Positions 18,657 to 28,186 are shown, counted from the stretch's first letter. The stretch: DNA of 64,000 nt from Staphylococcus sp. IVB6181 (GCF_025561445.1 NZ_CP095096.1:537822-601821); one strand, 5' to 3'. Made by a program: numbers and translations. Notes: generated from the letters alone by a model not told the origin.

Positions 18657-18680
18657 GTTTATGCGCGAAAAAACGGGTAG
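18657..18680 (+). promoter_or_regulatory. Sigma-B-like promoter of DUF5996 gene
   Basis: GTTTAT (18657-18662), 12-nt spacer, GGGTAG (18675-18680), one mismatch to the GGGTAT -10. It lies 27 nt before the start codon region of the next gene. Confidence 0.5.
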
Positions 18681-18706
18681 AGAATATCTAAAGGGGAGGA
18701 ATTTCC

Positions 18707-19624
18707 ATGGAAATATTGAAATATAATGAATGGAAAGATGAACAGCAAACATTACAATTAATTACGCAAATCTTAGGCAAATACAAACTCGCTTGCAACT
18801 ATCAAGCTCCGCAATGGGAACATCTGACATTAACGATTACATCAGAAGGTTATACGACAGGCTTGATGTATTATGGCGAAAAGTATTTCTCAATCAGCAT
18901 CAACTTATTAGATGACCAGATTGAAGTACGTGTTAATGATGAAATGACCACATTCCCATTAAAAGACGGCAAAACAATTCAAGATTATTATGAACAAATC
19001 ACAGGTACTGTAAAACAATATGATATTCAAGTAGAACTGAATAAAGTACCGCAAGGGATGAACACAACAACACCATTTGATGAAGATACAGAACACCATC
19101 ACTATGATCATGATAAAGCAGTGAAAGCACTGCGATTAATGCAGCATGCTAATCGTGCATTAGAACGTTTTGTGAATCCTCTGCGCGCAAGAATCGAAGG
19201 ACCCGGCTTATTCTGGGGTAATTTCGATATCTCTGCCATCGTGGTGTATAACGAAATGTATGAAACATTCAAGCCGTATCAAGTGATAGAATACGGCTGC
19301 TTCGATGAAAGATTTGTGGAATTCGGCTTTTGGTTCGGCGACGATAATTTTGAAGGTCCGACTTTCTTCGTCTTGCCTTATCCGTTTGTGGACAGCGATT
19401 TCGAATATGAAGGCAAACTACCTGAAGGTGCCTACTTTGATCAGCAGCTGACAGAGTTTGTCTACGAATTGAAACAAGGTGATTTAGCAGAACTTGATGT
19501 TATTGATGAAACATTCAAACGCGGCTTTGACATCTTCAGCAAGCATCAAGGATGGGAAGGTACAGACCATTTTACGATTCCGCTCAGAATGCCGAAGAAC
19601 GCTTTATCAGATGATGAGGCATAG
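18707..19624 (+). CDS. DUF5996 family protein
   Basis: A 305-residue soluble protein resembling the DUF5996 family, whose function is unknown. Typical are the N-terminal pair of beta-rich segments (APQWEHLTLTITSEGYTTG), the central LFWGNFDISAIVVYNE and the acidic C-terminal half with YGCFDERFVEFGFWFGDDNF. No signal peptide or membrane segment is seen. GGGGAGGAA precedes the ATG by 6 nt. Expression from a sigma-B-like promoter suggests a stress role (inference). Confidence 0.72.
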   Translation: MEILKYNEWKDEQQTLQLITQILGKYKLACNYQAPQWEHLTLTITSEGYTTGLMYYGEKYFSISINLLDDQIEVRVNDEMTTFPLKDGKTIQDYYEQITGTVKQYDIQVELNKVPQGMNTTTPFDEDTEHHHYDHDKAVKALRLMQHANRALERFVNPLRARIEGPGLFWGNFDISAIVVYNEMYETFKPYQVIEYGCFDERFVEFGFWFGDDNFEGPTFFVLPYPFVDSDFEYEGKLPEGAYFDQQLTEFVYELKQGDLAELDVIDETFKRGFDIFSKHQGWEGTDHFTIPLRMPKNALSDDEA

Positions 19625-19693
19625 CACGGTGAAATAAAGTTCGCTATAATAAAGACAATAACGAATCGACCTAAGAGAAGGAGCGGCACATCA

Positions 19694-20434
19694 ATGATAG
19701 AGATGGATGGCATTGTAGCCAAAATGAAAAATCAAAAGATAAACTATGATAGAGTACTAAAGAAAATGATTAACCAATGGGAACGTGCAAATGAACGGCC
19801 TAAAATTATGCTGCACAGTTGTTGTGCACCTTGCAGCACCTATGTATTAGAATTCTTGTCTGAATATGCGGATCTTGCGATTTATTTTGCGAATCCTAAT
19901 ATTCATCCAAAGAAAGAATATGAACGCCGTGCTTATGTACAAAAGACATTTATTGAAGACTTCAATGAAAAGAACGGTACACATGTCCGTTATATCGAAG
20001 CACCTTATAAACCGCATGAGTTTATGAAAATGGCTAAAGCGAAAGGTGTCACAGATGAACCTGAAGGCGGTCTCCGCTGCAAAGCCTGTTTTGAAATGCG
20101 TTTAGATATGGTCGCAGAAGCGGCTGTGGAATATGGTTATGATTACTTCGGCAGTGCATTAACGTTGTCGCCGAAGAAAAATGCGCAAATGATTAACGAG
20201 TTAGGTGCAGAAGTTCAAAAGCTTTATGATGTGAATTATCTGCCAAGCGACTTTAAAAAGAATAAAGGTTATGAACGTTCGCTTGAAATGTGCAGAGACT
20301 ACAATATCTACAGACAATGTTATTGCGGCTGTGTCTTTGCGGCACAAGCACAAGGCATTGATTTCAAAGAAGTGAATAAGTCTGCACAAGCGTTCTTTGA
20401 TGAACTGAAAGCAAATGAAGCAGCACGTCCTTAA
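19694..20434 (+). CDS. queH: Epoxyqueuosine reductase QueH
   Basis: A 246-residue QueH (former DUF208) enzyme, which reduces epoxyqueuosine to queuosine in tRNA. The conserved Cys groups are visible: HSCCAPCS (residues 37-44), RCKACFEMR (about 134) and RQCYCGCVFA (about 210), which hold the Fe-S cluster. GAAGGAG lies 11 nt before the ATG at 19694; the next ATG is too far. The 3' end of the gene forms part of its terminator. No other queuosine gene is nearby. Confidence 0.9.
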   Translation: MIEMDGIVAKMKNQKINYDRVLKKMINQWERANERPKIMLHSCCAPCSTYVLEFLSEYADLAIYFANPNIHPKKEYERRAYVQKTFIEDFNEKNGTHVRYIEAPYKPHEFMKMAKAKGVTDEPEGGLRCKACFEMRLDMVAEAAVEYGYDYFGSALTLSPKKNAQMINELGAEVQKLYDVNYLPSDFKKNKGYERSLEMCRDYNIYRQCYCGCVFAAQAQGIDFKEVNKSAQAFFDELKANEAARP

Positions 20435-20452
20435 GCGGGCGGCTGCTTTTTT
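20420..20452 (+). terminator. Terminator overlapping the queH stop
   Basis: AGCAGC (20420-20425) pairs with GCTGCT (20442-20447), with an inner stem CGTCC/GGGCG, followed by T6. The stop codon at 20432 lies in the loop. Confidence 0.75.
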
Positions 20453-20461
20453 GCTGTATGC

Positions 20462-20920
20462 TTATTTTAATTTTTGGTTCACCATATCGATAAAACGTTT
20501 GTTCTTTACATAGTTGATCATCCAAATGATTAAATAGACCAGCATAAAGATGAGTGTGAAAACTAAGAAGTTCAATATATCAAGCGGAAACCAGCCGGCT
20601 AAAATTGCGAGCGGCAAGAAGCCTGCATAACTTAAAATACTGTGAATGAGCGTCATTTTAAGGAGACTCCAGTCTGTTTGCGTAAAGATGAAATCTGTTA
20701 AAGTAAACAAAATGCCGATACATCCCCAGATTATGACACAGAGCAGCATAATCATAGGTTCTGACAGGTGCTGATGGTAAAGTTCACCCATGGTTGAAAC
20801 GGGAGATAGCGGTACATACTGTCCCTGACCAAAGATAAAAGAGAATATCAGCGACAATGCAATACCGATGGTGATGCCGATCATGAAACCGGATGCTAGA
20901 GATTGCAGGAATTGTTTCAT
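20462..20920 (-). CDS. DUF3021 membrane protein
   Basis: A 152-residue protein with four predicted membrane segments, of the DUF3021 family that is regularly encoded next to a LytTR regulator. Residues 8-30 form the first helix (ASGFMIGITIGIALSLIFSF), and the C-terminus is short and basic. Its ATG overlaps the stop of the LytTR gene by 4 nt (20917-20920), so the pair is translationally coupled. The function may be to hold or control the regulator at the membrane (inference). Confidence 0.8.
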   Translation of the reverse strand: MKQFLQSLASGFMIGITIGIALSLIFSFIFGQGQYVPLSPVSTMGELYHQHLSEPMIMLLCVIIWGCIGILFTLTDFIFTQTDWSLLKMTLIHSILSYAGFLPLAILAGWFPLDILNFLVFTLIFMLVYLIIWMINYVKNKRFIDMVNQKLK

Positions 20921-21357
20921 TGGAATAACCTCGCTTTCAATTGTTTAAGATAGCGGCGTGAAGAATAAGTGTCATCGCCATGTTTCATTTCAATATGAAT
21001 CATACCGTTCGGACTTAAGCTGAGCTGGCGGATATTATGCATATTGATGATTTCAGATTTAGATATTCTGATGAACTGATCTGGAAGTTTGGTTTCAAGC
21101 TGATACAGGCGCGCTTGGATATGAATGCGGTGCGACTTTGTATAGGCGAATAATTTGCGCTGTTCTGAACGGATGTAGAGAATCTCTTCGATTGGGAAGC
21201 GGTAAGTCTTATCATTTTCTTTACCGCAAAGTGTCGCAATACCAGTGACTGTTGTTGCGGCGTGAATAATCGCATCTACCATTTGATTATGTGTTTGTGC
21301 GTAAATATCTACATGCTCATCTTTATGGCTGTGATCAATATAGGTGTTGACTTTCAT
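20917..21357 (-). CDS. LytTR-type DNA-binding regulator
   Basis: A 146-residue regulator with only a LytTR domain in its C-terminal half (RFPIEEILYIRSEQRKLFAY, then QFIRISKSEIINMHNIRQLS) and no receiver domain. The frame opens at 21399; the ATG at 21355-21357 has AAAGGAGG 7 nt before and is the likely start. It precedes the DUF3021 membrane gene with a 4-nt overlap. Such pairs often repress themselves and are released by an unknown membrane signal. Confidence 0.85.
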   Translation of the reverse strand: MKVNTYIDHSHKDEHVDIYAQTHNQMVDAIIHAATTVTGIATLCGKENDKTYRFPIEEILYIRSEQRKLFAYTKSHRIHIQARLYQLETKLPDQFIRISKSEIINMHNIRQLSLSPNGMIHIEMKHGDDTYSSRRYLKQLKARLFQ

Positions 21358-21468
21358 TGGCCTGCCTCCTTTGTTAATTCCATTAAAGCAGACATTCAAT
21401 CTGATGAGAATACTTTTAACACCAACGGTATAAAGTGTGTGACGAACGGCAAAAGAGAAAAGAAAAAC

Positions 21469-21500
21469 AAAAAAAGAGAAGGTCTGGGGAAACCTTCTCT
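21469..21500 (-). terminator. Minus-strand terminator with no gene before it
   Basis: AGAGAAGGT pairs with ACCTTCTCT around a 7-nt loop (about 21475-21500). The flank at 21469-21475 gives a T7 tail on the minus strand. It would end a leftward transcript from the gene-free region at 21.5-22.6 kb. Confidence 0.7.
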
Positions 21501-22010
21501 CGATTACAGTGATTTCAAAAATGATGGGGAGTCATTTTTGGTACTTGTAATAACAATATCAATTTTTTTATAAGGGGTTTGTTTTAAGTGAGATACATTC
21601 AGGGGAAAACGTATCTGCACTTTCTAACTGTGTATATTTCTATAAGAGTTCATCAATATGATTGGTTATATTTTTCTTCCGATACTTACTTAGCCTACAA
21701 TTTTTAAGGAGTGGATTGAGCAGTTAATGAGATGCAAGACGTTGAATCCTCTATCATCCAATCTATCTGTATCATTAACACTCAACTTTTGAATATACCA
21801 ATTACTCATTTTCAGAGATAAGCCGTTCTATGATTCAATATTGTTTTGGGCACACAATAAATCGCGCTGTATACAATTAGTTGGGAGTGGAAAAGCAATA
21901 GGTTGGGGAGCCTGTCTGCTTTTTTCAGCACGTATTCTATTGAGTTTGAATGCTTTGAGCGTCAGGGGAAACGCTTGTTCATTTTATATTGAATCACTTG
22001 CGTTGGTATT

Positions 22011-22043
22011 GAATCTGAGATGGGGTAATCTCATTTTTGATTC
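22011..22043. terminator. Nested hairpin, possible RNA end
   Basis: TGAGAT and ATCTCA pair around GGGGTA, followed by T5, and an outer GAATC/GATTC pair encloses both. It may terminate a rightward RNA or be part of a folded RNA. Confidence 0.4.
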
Positions 22044-22384
22044 ATCAACCTGCTATGCACAACTCACCTCCTGAAATATACTGCAATTGATGCACAATCA
22101 TTTCAGATGCGGGGAGCATCATTTATGATCGATGCAGCAACATGACAGAAATCCTACCACAGACTGACTGTCATAATGACATTTCTAGGTGTTGTTCTGA
22201 GATGTACTCGTTCACTGTAAAGCGTCGCATTATTGTCTTTTTATAATGCCGCCAGATTAAGAGTTTAAATAGATAGCGTTGTTATAAGCACTTATCTATC
22301 CACTGTTCATTTCTCTAGGTCTCTTGAACAGCAACATCGCTTGCAACAACTTTGTTATCTATTTCACATACTACAATAACAGAC

Positions 22385-22405
22385 TTTGTGATTAAAATCA
22401 CTAAA
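22385..22405. promoter_or_regulatory. Rex-like palindrome
   Basis: GTGATT-AA-AATCAC (22388-22401) is a perfect inverted repeat inside TTTGTGATTAAAATCACTAA, close to the redox-repressor Rex pattern TTGTGAAATATTTCACAA. It is 220 nt before the DUF488 gene and about 0.9 kb before pflB. Confidence 0.4.
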
Positions 22406-22621
22406 TATGGTGCATAACTTTTTAGAGTTGTGACATTATTGTGAATCTGTCCGAGCAACTGTTGTATTGTGAAAGCGCTGTATTACCACAGAAATATAGT
22501 GCACAATGTGAATATAAGGAGTTGTTTCCTATTTATATAGGGCTGAATGCTTGTTTGCAGGGGATAGGACAGGGTAGATTAGAAATGAAACAGTGCTGTA
22601 AATGAAAGGATGATGAGATTT

Positions 22622-22993
22622 ATGGCAATCAAAGTGAAACGTATATATGAAGATAAAGCAGAAAATGAGGGTATCAGAATATTAGTCGACCGTGTTTGGC
22701 CGCGCGGTATATCAAAAGAAAATGCGAATCTGGATGAGTGGATAAAAGAAATCGGTCCTACTCAATCACTCAGAAAATGGTTCGGTCATGATCCGGATAA
22801 GTTCGAAGCGTTTGAAAAGAAATATATAGAAGAACTTAAAAATAATGAAGAACAGAATGAAGCATTCAAAACGCTTGAAGGTATAATTAAAAATGCGCGC
22901 AAAGATGTTGTGTTATTATTCGGTGCAAAAGATGAAAAACACAATCAAGCAGTCGTACTTAAATCCTATTTAAAAGAATTAGGTTATAAATAA
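22622..22993 (+). CDS. DUF488 family protein
   Basis: A 123-residue DUF488 protein (YeaO-like). It shows the family opening IKVKRIYEDKAENEGIRILV, then DRVWPRGISKENANLDEWIK and the C-terminal LLFGAKDEKHNQAVVLKSYL. Its role is unknown. Two earlier in-frame ATGs exist (22610, 22613), but they lie on or too near AAAGGA (22604-22609); the ATG at 22622 gives the usual family start. A terminator follows, so it is not part of the pfl operon. Confidence 0.82.
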   Translation: MAIKVKRIYEDKAENEGIRILVDRVWPRGISKENANLDEWIKEIGPTQSLRKWFGHDPDKFEAFEKKYIEELKNNEEQNEAFKTLEGIIKNARKDVVLLFGAKDEKHNQAVVLKSYLKELGYK

Positions 22994-23068
22994 GTAATAA
23001 CTTTCATTAAATCCAAAATACATTGAGTTGAAAAGGAATAGTATACAGAAATCGGTGTGATTAGTTCG

Positions 23069-23106
23069 TCCGGCCTTGCAGTTACTGCATTGCCGGATTA
23101 TTTTTG
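23069..23106 (+). terminator. Terminator of DUF488 gene
   Basis: TCCGGC (23069-23074) pairs with GCCGGA (23092-23097), with an inner TGCAG/CTGCA stem, followed by a T-rich tail. Confidence 0.8.
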
Positions 23107-23196
23107 TTTTGAAAACAAATCACCAACTGTTCTAATACACATGATATAGAATGTAACACTGACTCTAACAGATTCACAGACTCGTCACATGTTGCA

Positions 23197-23245
23197 TGAA
23201 ACGCTTTCATATTTTAGTGGTTTATTTCACAAAGCAAGATATAAT
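23197..23245 (+). promoter_or_regulatory. pflB promoter region with Rex-like site
   Basis: A TATAAT at 23240-23245 lies 65 nt before pflB. The reverse complement of 23215-23232 reads TTGTGAAATAAACCACTA, a good left half and a weaker right half of the Rex operator, and it covers the expected -35. A cre-like word TGAAACGCTTTCA (23197-23209) is one base short of the CcpA consensus. Redox control of pflB by Rex is known in related bacteria. Confidence 0.5.
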
Positions 23246-23310
23246 GGTATGTGAAAAGGTGAACAAACTTAATAACCTAAAAATACAAACTATCCATCGG
23301 AGGGATAATC

Positions 23311-25560
23311 ATGATTGAATCTAAATCAAAAAAGCAATCAGCATGGTCAGGTTTTGCGACAGGTAAATGGACTTCAGAAGTGGATGTAAGAAACTTTATT
23401 CAATTGAACTACACAATGTATAACGGAGATTCTTCTTTCTTAGAATCACCAACAAGAGCAACAAGCGATCTTTGGGAACAAGTGATGCAATTAACAAAAG
23501 AAGAACGTGAACGCGGCGGCATGTGGGACATGGATACAAAAGTCGCTTCAACGATTACTTCACACGATGCAGGCTACTTAAATAAAGATAAAGAACAAAT
23601 TGTCGGTGTTCAAACAGAGAAACCATTCAAACGTTCAATGCAGCCGTTCGGCGGTATCCGTATGGCAAAAGCAGCTTGTGAAGCATATGGTTATGAATTA
23701 GATAAAGAAACAGAACGTATCTTCACAGATTTACGTAAAACACATAACCAAGGTGTATTCGATGCATACACTAAAGAAATGTTAGCTTGCCGTAAAGCAG
23801 GTATCATCACTGGTCTTCCAGATGCTTACGGACGCGGCCGTATTATCGGTGACTATCGCCGAGTAGCTTTATACGGTGTAGATTACTTAATTGAAGAAAA
23901 AGTAAATGACTTCAATAACATGTCTAGCCAAATGGATGAAGCAACAATCCGTTTACGCGAAGAATTATCAGAACAACATCGTGCATTGCATGAGTTGAAA
24001 CAATTAGCTGAAACTTACGGTTATGACATCAGCAAACCGGCAACTAATTTTAAAGAAGCGGTACAATGGTTATACTTCGGCTACTTAGCAGCAATCAAAG
24101 AACAAAACGGTGCCGCAATGAGCTTAGGCCGTACGTCTACTTTCTTAGACATTTACGCTGAACGCGACTTGCAAAATGGCGACATTACTGAACGTGAAGT
24201 ACAAGAAATTGTGGATCACTTCATTATGAAATTACGTCTTGTAAAATTCGCAAGAACACCAGATTACAATGAATTATTCTCAGGCGACCCTACTTGGGTA
24301 ACTGAATCTATCGGCGGTGTAGGTATTGACGGACGTCATATGGTAACGAAAAACTCATTCCGTTTCTTACACACTTTAGATAACTTAGGACCAGCACCAG
24401 AACCAAACTTAACAGTTTTATGGTCACAACGTTTACCAGAAAACTTCAAAATTTTCTGTGCTGAAATGAGTATTAAATCTAGTGCAATCCAATACGAAAA
24501 CGATGACTTAATGCGTGAAAGCTATGGCGACGACTACGGTATTGCATGTTGTGTATCTGCAATGCGTATCGGTAAACAAATGCAATTCTTCGGTGCACGT
24601 GCGAACTTAGCAAAAACATTGCTTTATGCAATCAACGGCGGTAAAGATGAAAAATCAGGCAAACAAGTCGGACCAGAATTCGTACCTGTAACTTCTGAAG
24701 TATTGGACTATGATGAAGTTTATGCGAAGTTCGATCAAATGATGGAATGGTTAGCAGGCGTTTATATCAACTCACTTAACATCATCCACTACATGCACGA
24801 TAAATACAGCTATGAACGTATTGAAATGGCATTGCATGATACAGATGTATTACGCACAATGGCAACAGGTATCGCAGGCTTATCTGTAGCAGCTGACTCA
24901 TTATCAGCAATCAAATACGGCGAAGTTCGCGCAATCCGCAACGAAGAAGGCTTAGCAGTTGATTTCGAAACAACTGGCGACTTCCCTAAATACGGCAACA
25001 ACGACAAACGTGTCGATGATATTGCGATTGAATTAGTGAAAACATTCATGAAAAAATTACGCAAACACAAAACTTACCGTGATTCAGAACACACTATGAG
25101 TGTCTTAACAATCACTTCAAACGTAGTATATGGTAAGAAAACTGGTAATACACCAGATGGACGTAAAGAAGGCGAACCATTCGCACCAGGTGCTAACCCA
25201 ATGCACGGCCGCGATGAGCACGGTGCTTTAGCATCATTATCATCAGTTGCGAAAATCCCTTACGAATACTGTAAAGACGGTATCTCAAACACATTCAGTA
25301 TCGTACCGAAATCATTAGGTAAAACAGATATGGAACAAAACCATAACTTAGTTTCTGTATTAGATGGTTATGCAATGCAGCAAGGTCATCACCTTAACAT
25401 TAACGTATTCAACAGAGACACATTATTAGATGCGATGGAACATCCTGAAGAATATCCGCAATTAACAATCCGTGTATCTGGATACGCAGTTAACTTCATC
25501 AAATTAACAAGAGAACAACAATTAGACGTTATCTCAAGAACATTCCACGAAAGAATGTAG
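23311..25560 (+). CDS. pflB: Formate acetyltransferase (pyruvate formate-lyase)
   Basis: The 749-residue glycyl radical enzyme splits pyruvate with CoA into acetyl-CoA and formate without oxygen. The active-site Cys pair is in [13 protein letters not shown] (about residue 412), and the radical Gly is in the C-terminal [19 protein letters not shown]. Length is full. CGGAGGG lies 8 nt before the ATG. It is followed by a terminator-like hairpin and then by its activase, which probably receives readthrough transcripts. Confidence 0.97.
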   Translation: MIESKSKKQSAWSGFATGKWTSEVDVRNFIQLNYTMYNGDSSFLESPTRATSDLWEQVMQLTKEERERGGMWDMDTKVASTITSHDAGYLNKDKEQIVGVQTEKPFKRSMQPFGGIRMAKAACEAYGYELDKETERIFTDLRKTHNQGVFDAYTKEMLACRKAGIITGLPDAYGRGRIIGDYRRVALYGVDYLIEEKVNDFNNMSSQMDEATIRLREELSEQHRALHELKQLAETYGYDISKPATNFKEAVQWLYFGYLAAIKEQNGAAMSLGRTSTFLDIYAERDLQNGDITEREVQEIVDHFIMKLRLVKFARTPDYNELFSGDPTWVTESIGGVGIDGRHMVTKNSFRFLHTLDNLGPAPEPNLTVLWSQRLPENFKIFCAEMSIKSSAIQYENDDLMRESYGDDYGIACCVSAMRIGKQMQFFGARANLAKTLLYAINGGKDEKSGKQVGPEFVPVTSEVLDYDEVYAKFDQMMEWLAGVYINSLNIIHYMHDKYSYERIEMALHDTDVLRTMATGIAGLSVAADSLSAIKYGEVRAIRNEEGLAVDFETTGDFPKYGNNDKRVDDIAIELVKTFMKKLRKHKTYRDSEHTMSVLTITSNVVYGKKTGNTPDGRKEGEPFAPGANPMHGRDEHGALASLSSVAKIPYEYCKDGISNTFSIVPKSLGKTDMEQNHNLVSVLDGYAMQQGHHLNINVFNRDTLLDAMEHPEEYPQLTIRVSGYAVNFIKLTREQQLDVISRTFHERM

Positions 25561-25568
25561 TCACTATC

Positions 25569-25606
25569 AGGGAATTAAAGCCGTCAATCGTGCGGCTTTC
25601 CCTTTT
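25569..25606 (+). terminator. Hairpin between pflB and pflA
   Basis: AAAGCCG (25577-25583) pairs with CGGCTTT (25593-25599), extended by GGG/CCC, and is followed by CTTTT. It likely lowers pflA relative to pflB. Confidence 0.7.
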
Positions 25607-25650
25607 AAATAAAGCATAAGGATCACATAAATAAAGAAAGGACGATTATT

Positions 25651-26403
25651 ATGGAAGGAAGAATTCACTCAGTAGAAAGTTTAGGGACAGTTGACGGACC
25701 AGGGCTTCGCTACATTATATTTACACAAGGGTGTTTATTGAGATGCCTGTACTGTCACAACCCTGATACTTGGGGGTTAACAGATGCACCGCGCAAAGCA
25801 ACTGTTGACGAATTGGTGGATGAAATTCTTCCTTATCGTCCTTACTTTTCAGTTTCAGGCGGTGGTGTCACTGTAAGCGGCGGAGAGCCGCTGCTTCAAA
25901 TGCCGTTTATCGAAGCACTATTTCAAAAGCTTAAGCAAGCAGGTATTCATACATGTATTGATACTTCGGCAGGATGTGTGAATGAAACCCCTGCATTCCT
26001 TTCCCATTTAGACAATCTGCTTGAGCATACAGGTTTAGTTTTGCTGGATTTAAAACACATGGATGAAGCAAAGCATATTGAGCTTACAGGCAAACCGAAT
26101 ACGCATATTATTAAATTTGCGAAGATGCTTTCAGAACGCAAGCAGCCTGTATGGATCCGTCACGTCCTTGTGCCGGGGTATACAGATGATGAAGCACATT
26201 TAAGAAAACTAGGCGAATTTATCAATACTTTAGATAATGTGGAACGTTTTGAAATTCTGCCTTACCATCAATTAGGTGTGCATAAGTATGAAGCTTTAGA
26301 GCTTGCGTACCCGTTAGAAGGTGTACAAGAGCCGACGAACGAAGAAGTGGTACGTGCTTATAATTTAGTGAATTTTAAAGGAATTACACCCGTAAGTGTA
26401 TAA
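25651..26403 (+). CDS. pflA: Pyruvate formate-lyase activating enzyme
   Basis: A 250-residue radical SAM enzyme that puts the glycyl radical on PflB. The cluster motif CxxxCxxC is in [15 protein letters not shown] (residues 27-41), preceded by [19 protein letters not shown], and [15 protein letters not shown] binds S-adenosylmethionine. GAAAGGACG precedes the ATG. Its place next to pflB is the usual one. Confidence 0.95.
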   Translation: MEGRIHSVESLGTVDGPGLRYIIFTQGCLLRCLYCHNPDTWGLTDAPRKATVDELVDEILPYRPYFSVSGGGVTVSGGEPLLQMPFIEALFQKLKQAGIHTCIDTSAGCVNETPAFLSHLDNLLEHTGLVLLDLKHMDEAKHIELTGKPNTHIIKFAKMLSERKQPVWIRHVLVPGYTDDEAHLRKLGEFINTLDNVERFEILPYHQLGVHKYEALELAYPLEGVQEPTNEEVVRAYNLVNFKGITPVSV

Positions 26404-26414
26404 TCGAATGAAAC

Positions 26415-26449
26415 AGACGTTGGGCAGCAATTTGCTCAGCGTCTTTTTT
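26415..26449 (+). terminator. Terminator of pflA
   Basis: AGACGTTGGGC (26415-26425) pairs with GCTCAGCGTCT (26434-26444) with two G-T pairs, followed by T6. Confidence 0.88.
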
Positions 26450-26461
26450 AACCTGTCTTTG

Positions 26462-26491
26462 TTGACAAGAAATCTGTGATTTCTTTAAAAT
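26462..26491 (+). promoter_or_regulatory. Probable promoter of spo0M-like gene
   Basis: A perfect TTGACA (26462-26467) is followed after 18 nt by TAAAAT (26486-26491). The gene starts about 115 nt downstream, leaving a fairly long leader. Confidence 0.5.
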
Positions 26492-26606
26492 ACTTGTGTT
26501 ATTGAAATATATCTTCATTTCATGAATGAAACACCTTGCTTACGGGAAATAGAAGTAGGGTGAACAGTGATATATCAATTTCATCATTTCAAGGAGGATT
26601 CTCATC

Positions 26607-27008
26607 ATGTTTGAAAAATTACTAACATCTTTAGGCGTTGGGGCTTTAACAATCGAAACACGTCTAGAAAAAGAAGCATTTGATGCTAATGAATTAATTA
26701 AAGGGAAAGTTGTGCTTAAAGGCGGAGACGCTGATCAGCAAATCTCTAAAATTAAATTGTCACTGATTGAACATGTTAAAAATTCAACAGAGCATAGTGA
26801 CTTTGATGAAATGGAAAATGTGCTGCAAGAATATGAAATTCAAAGCAAACAAGTAGTTGAAGCTGGGGAAACTACTGAAAAAGCATTCGAATTCCCATTA
26901 GAAAAATTCAATTTCGAAAAAGGCACAGATGCACTGACATTAAGAACTTATGTTTATATCGACAGCGGTGCAGATGCTGAAGAAGATGCTGAAATCAGAA
27001 TTCAATAA
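26607..27008 (+). CDS. Spo0M-like (arrestin-fold) protein, short form
   Basis: A 133-residue protein matching the N-terminal arrestin-like domain of Spo0M (sporulation-control protein family): MFEKLLTSLGVGALTIETRL, then a beta-rich section KGKVVLKGGDADQQISKIKL. Bacillus Spo0M is about twice as long, so this is a one-domain version. Staphylococci do not sporulate; the role may be in cell division or cell-envelope work. AAGGAGG lies 10 nt before the ATG. The end is very acidic (DAEEDAEIRIQ). Confidence 0.75.
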   Translation: MFEKLLTSLGVGALTIETRLEKEAFDANELIKGKVVLKGGDADQQISKIKLSLIEHVKNSTEHSDFDEMENVLQEYEIQSKQVVEAGETTEKAFEFPLEKFNFEKGTDALTLRTYVYIDSGADAEEDAEIRIQ

Positions 27009-27018
27009 ATTGAAATAG

Positions 27019-27077
27019 AAAGACACCGTCTTCCTTATAACAAACAGATGCGTTTGTAAGGAAGACGGTGTCTTTTG
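27019..27077. terminator. Bidirectional terminator
   Basis: A stem of about 18 bp (27020-27037 with 27057-27074), topped by CAAAC/GTTTG, carries T runs on both strands. It separates the Spo0M-like gene from the convergent oxidoreductase gene. Confidence 0.92.
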
Positions 27078-27089
27078 TATTCATAAAGC

Positions 27090-28100
27090 TTAACGTGAAA
27101 TACGGATGACTACTTTGCCAGCAGCATGTCCTTGTTTAAGATAATCCAAAGCACTATTTATCTCTTCAAAATCAAATGTTACATTAATTACTGGACGGAT
27201 TTTTCCGCTTTCTACTAATTGACGTAATTTATTGAGCGTTTTACGGCTGTTATGCATAAAGAGAAAATGATATGCGGCGTGATGTTCGCGTGCTATGCGA
27301 TGGATTTTGCGTGCTCCCCATTGCAGCAACCATCTTTTCCATAGCGGCATACCGAATTGAATTGCATTTTCACCGTCAGGTTTACCGTTGATAGAAACGA
27401 CTTTTCCGAGCGGTTTTATTATTTTAAAGGCATCTAATAAATATGTACCGCCTAATGTATCTAAGACGCCATCGTAGTCTTTTAAGATTTCAGTGAAGTT
27501 TTGACGGTGGTAATCGATAACAATATCGGCACCCAGCGCTTTAACTAATTCCCGGTTTTTAGCACTCGTTGTTGTCGCAACGTGTGCACCTAATACTTTT
27601 GCGATTTGAACAGCTAATGTACCCACACCGCCAGAACCTGCTTGAATTAAGACGTTTTGGCCGCGTGTGACATGCATTGTATCATTGAGCGCTTGATACG
27701 CTGTTAAACCTGCCATAGGGAGCGCAGCGGCGTGTGCATAGCTTAAATTGCGCGGCATGGCAGCTATTTCATTTTGTGTTGCGGCAGTATATTCTGCTAA
27801 GGCACCTGGTTTTGTACCGTACACTGCATCACCGATTTGAAATGCAACAACATGTTTGCCGACGGCGACGACTTCGCCTGCGAAATCATGCCCCATAATA
27901 TACGGAGTTTTATAATTAAAGAACATACGGATAGCGCCGCCTTGTGCAATTTTATAGTCGACAGGGTTTAAACTTGCCGCATGGACTTTGACTAAGACTT
28001 GATTGTCTTCAATTTTCGGACGTTCTACTGTTTCAATTTTTGCTTGTTGTGCTTTTTTATATTTATGTATCACTACAGCTTGCATTTTATCGTTTGTCAT
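27090..28100 (-). CDS. NAD(P)-dependent quinone oxidoreductase-like protein (MDR family)
   Basis: A 336-residue medium-chain dehydrogenase/reductase of the zinc-free quinone oxidoreductase type. It shows HAASLNPVDYKIAQGG, IMGHDFAGEVVAVG and the nucleotide-binding LIQAGSGGVGTLAVQIAKVL (about residues 150-170); the Cys/His zinc ligands of alcohol dehydrogenases are absent. It likely reduces quinones or reactive enals with NADPH. The gene stands alone and shares a terminator with the convergent gene. Confidence 0.85.
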   Translation of the reverse strand: MTNDKMQAVVIHKYKKAQQAKIETVERPKIEDNQVLVKVHAASLNPVDYKIAQGGAIRMFFNYKTPYIMGHDFAGEVVAVGKHVVAFQIGDAVYGTKPGALAEYTAATQNEIAAMPRNLSYAHAAALPMAGLTAYQALNDTMHVTRGQNVLIQAGSGGVGTLAVQIAKVLGAHVATTTSAKNRELVKALGADIVIDYHRQNFTEILKDYDGVLDTLGGTYLLDAFKIIKPLGKVVSINGKPDGENAIQFGMPLWKRWLLQWGARKIHRIAREHHAAYHFLFMHNSRKTLNKLRQLVESGKIRPVINVTFDFEEINSALDYLKQGHAAGKVVIRISR

Positions 28101-28186
28101 GACTCACACTTCCAATTTCCAATATACTTCATTATACACCCCAATTCCCTTTGTAGAAGTTGATTAATCTAGAATTCACCAGTTTG

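Larger units (their letters stand above)
21501..22621. other. 1.1-kb gene-free, hairpin-rich stretch
   Basis: No frame on either strand has a start with a ribosome site and a protein-like product. The stretch contains several hairpins: a stem near 21956-21976 (GAGCGT/ACGCTT), and a T-tailed one at 22011-22043. A good ribosome-site-like word (AGGAGGTGAG on the minus strand, near 22066-22075) leads only to frames that stop within a few codons. A leftward terminator lies at its left end. A non-coding RNA or a decayed gene are both possible. Confidence 0.5.

Noticed and set aside
21841..22074. A 77-residue plus-strand frame in the gene-free region
   Set aside because: No ribosome site before the ATG, mixed composition with many Cys and Trp, and a hairpin inside it. 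Chance is more likely.
23197..23209. CcpA cre site before pflB
   Set aside because: TGAAACGCTTTCA is one base shorter than the 14-bp consensus, so the left half is out of register; kept only as a note.
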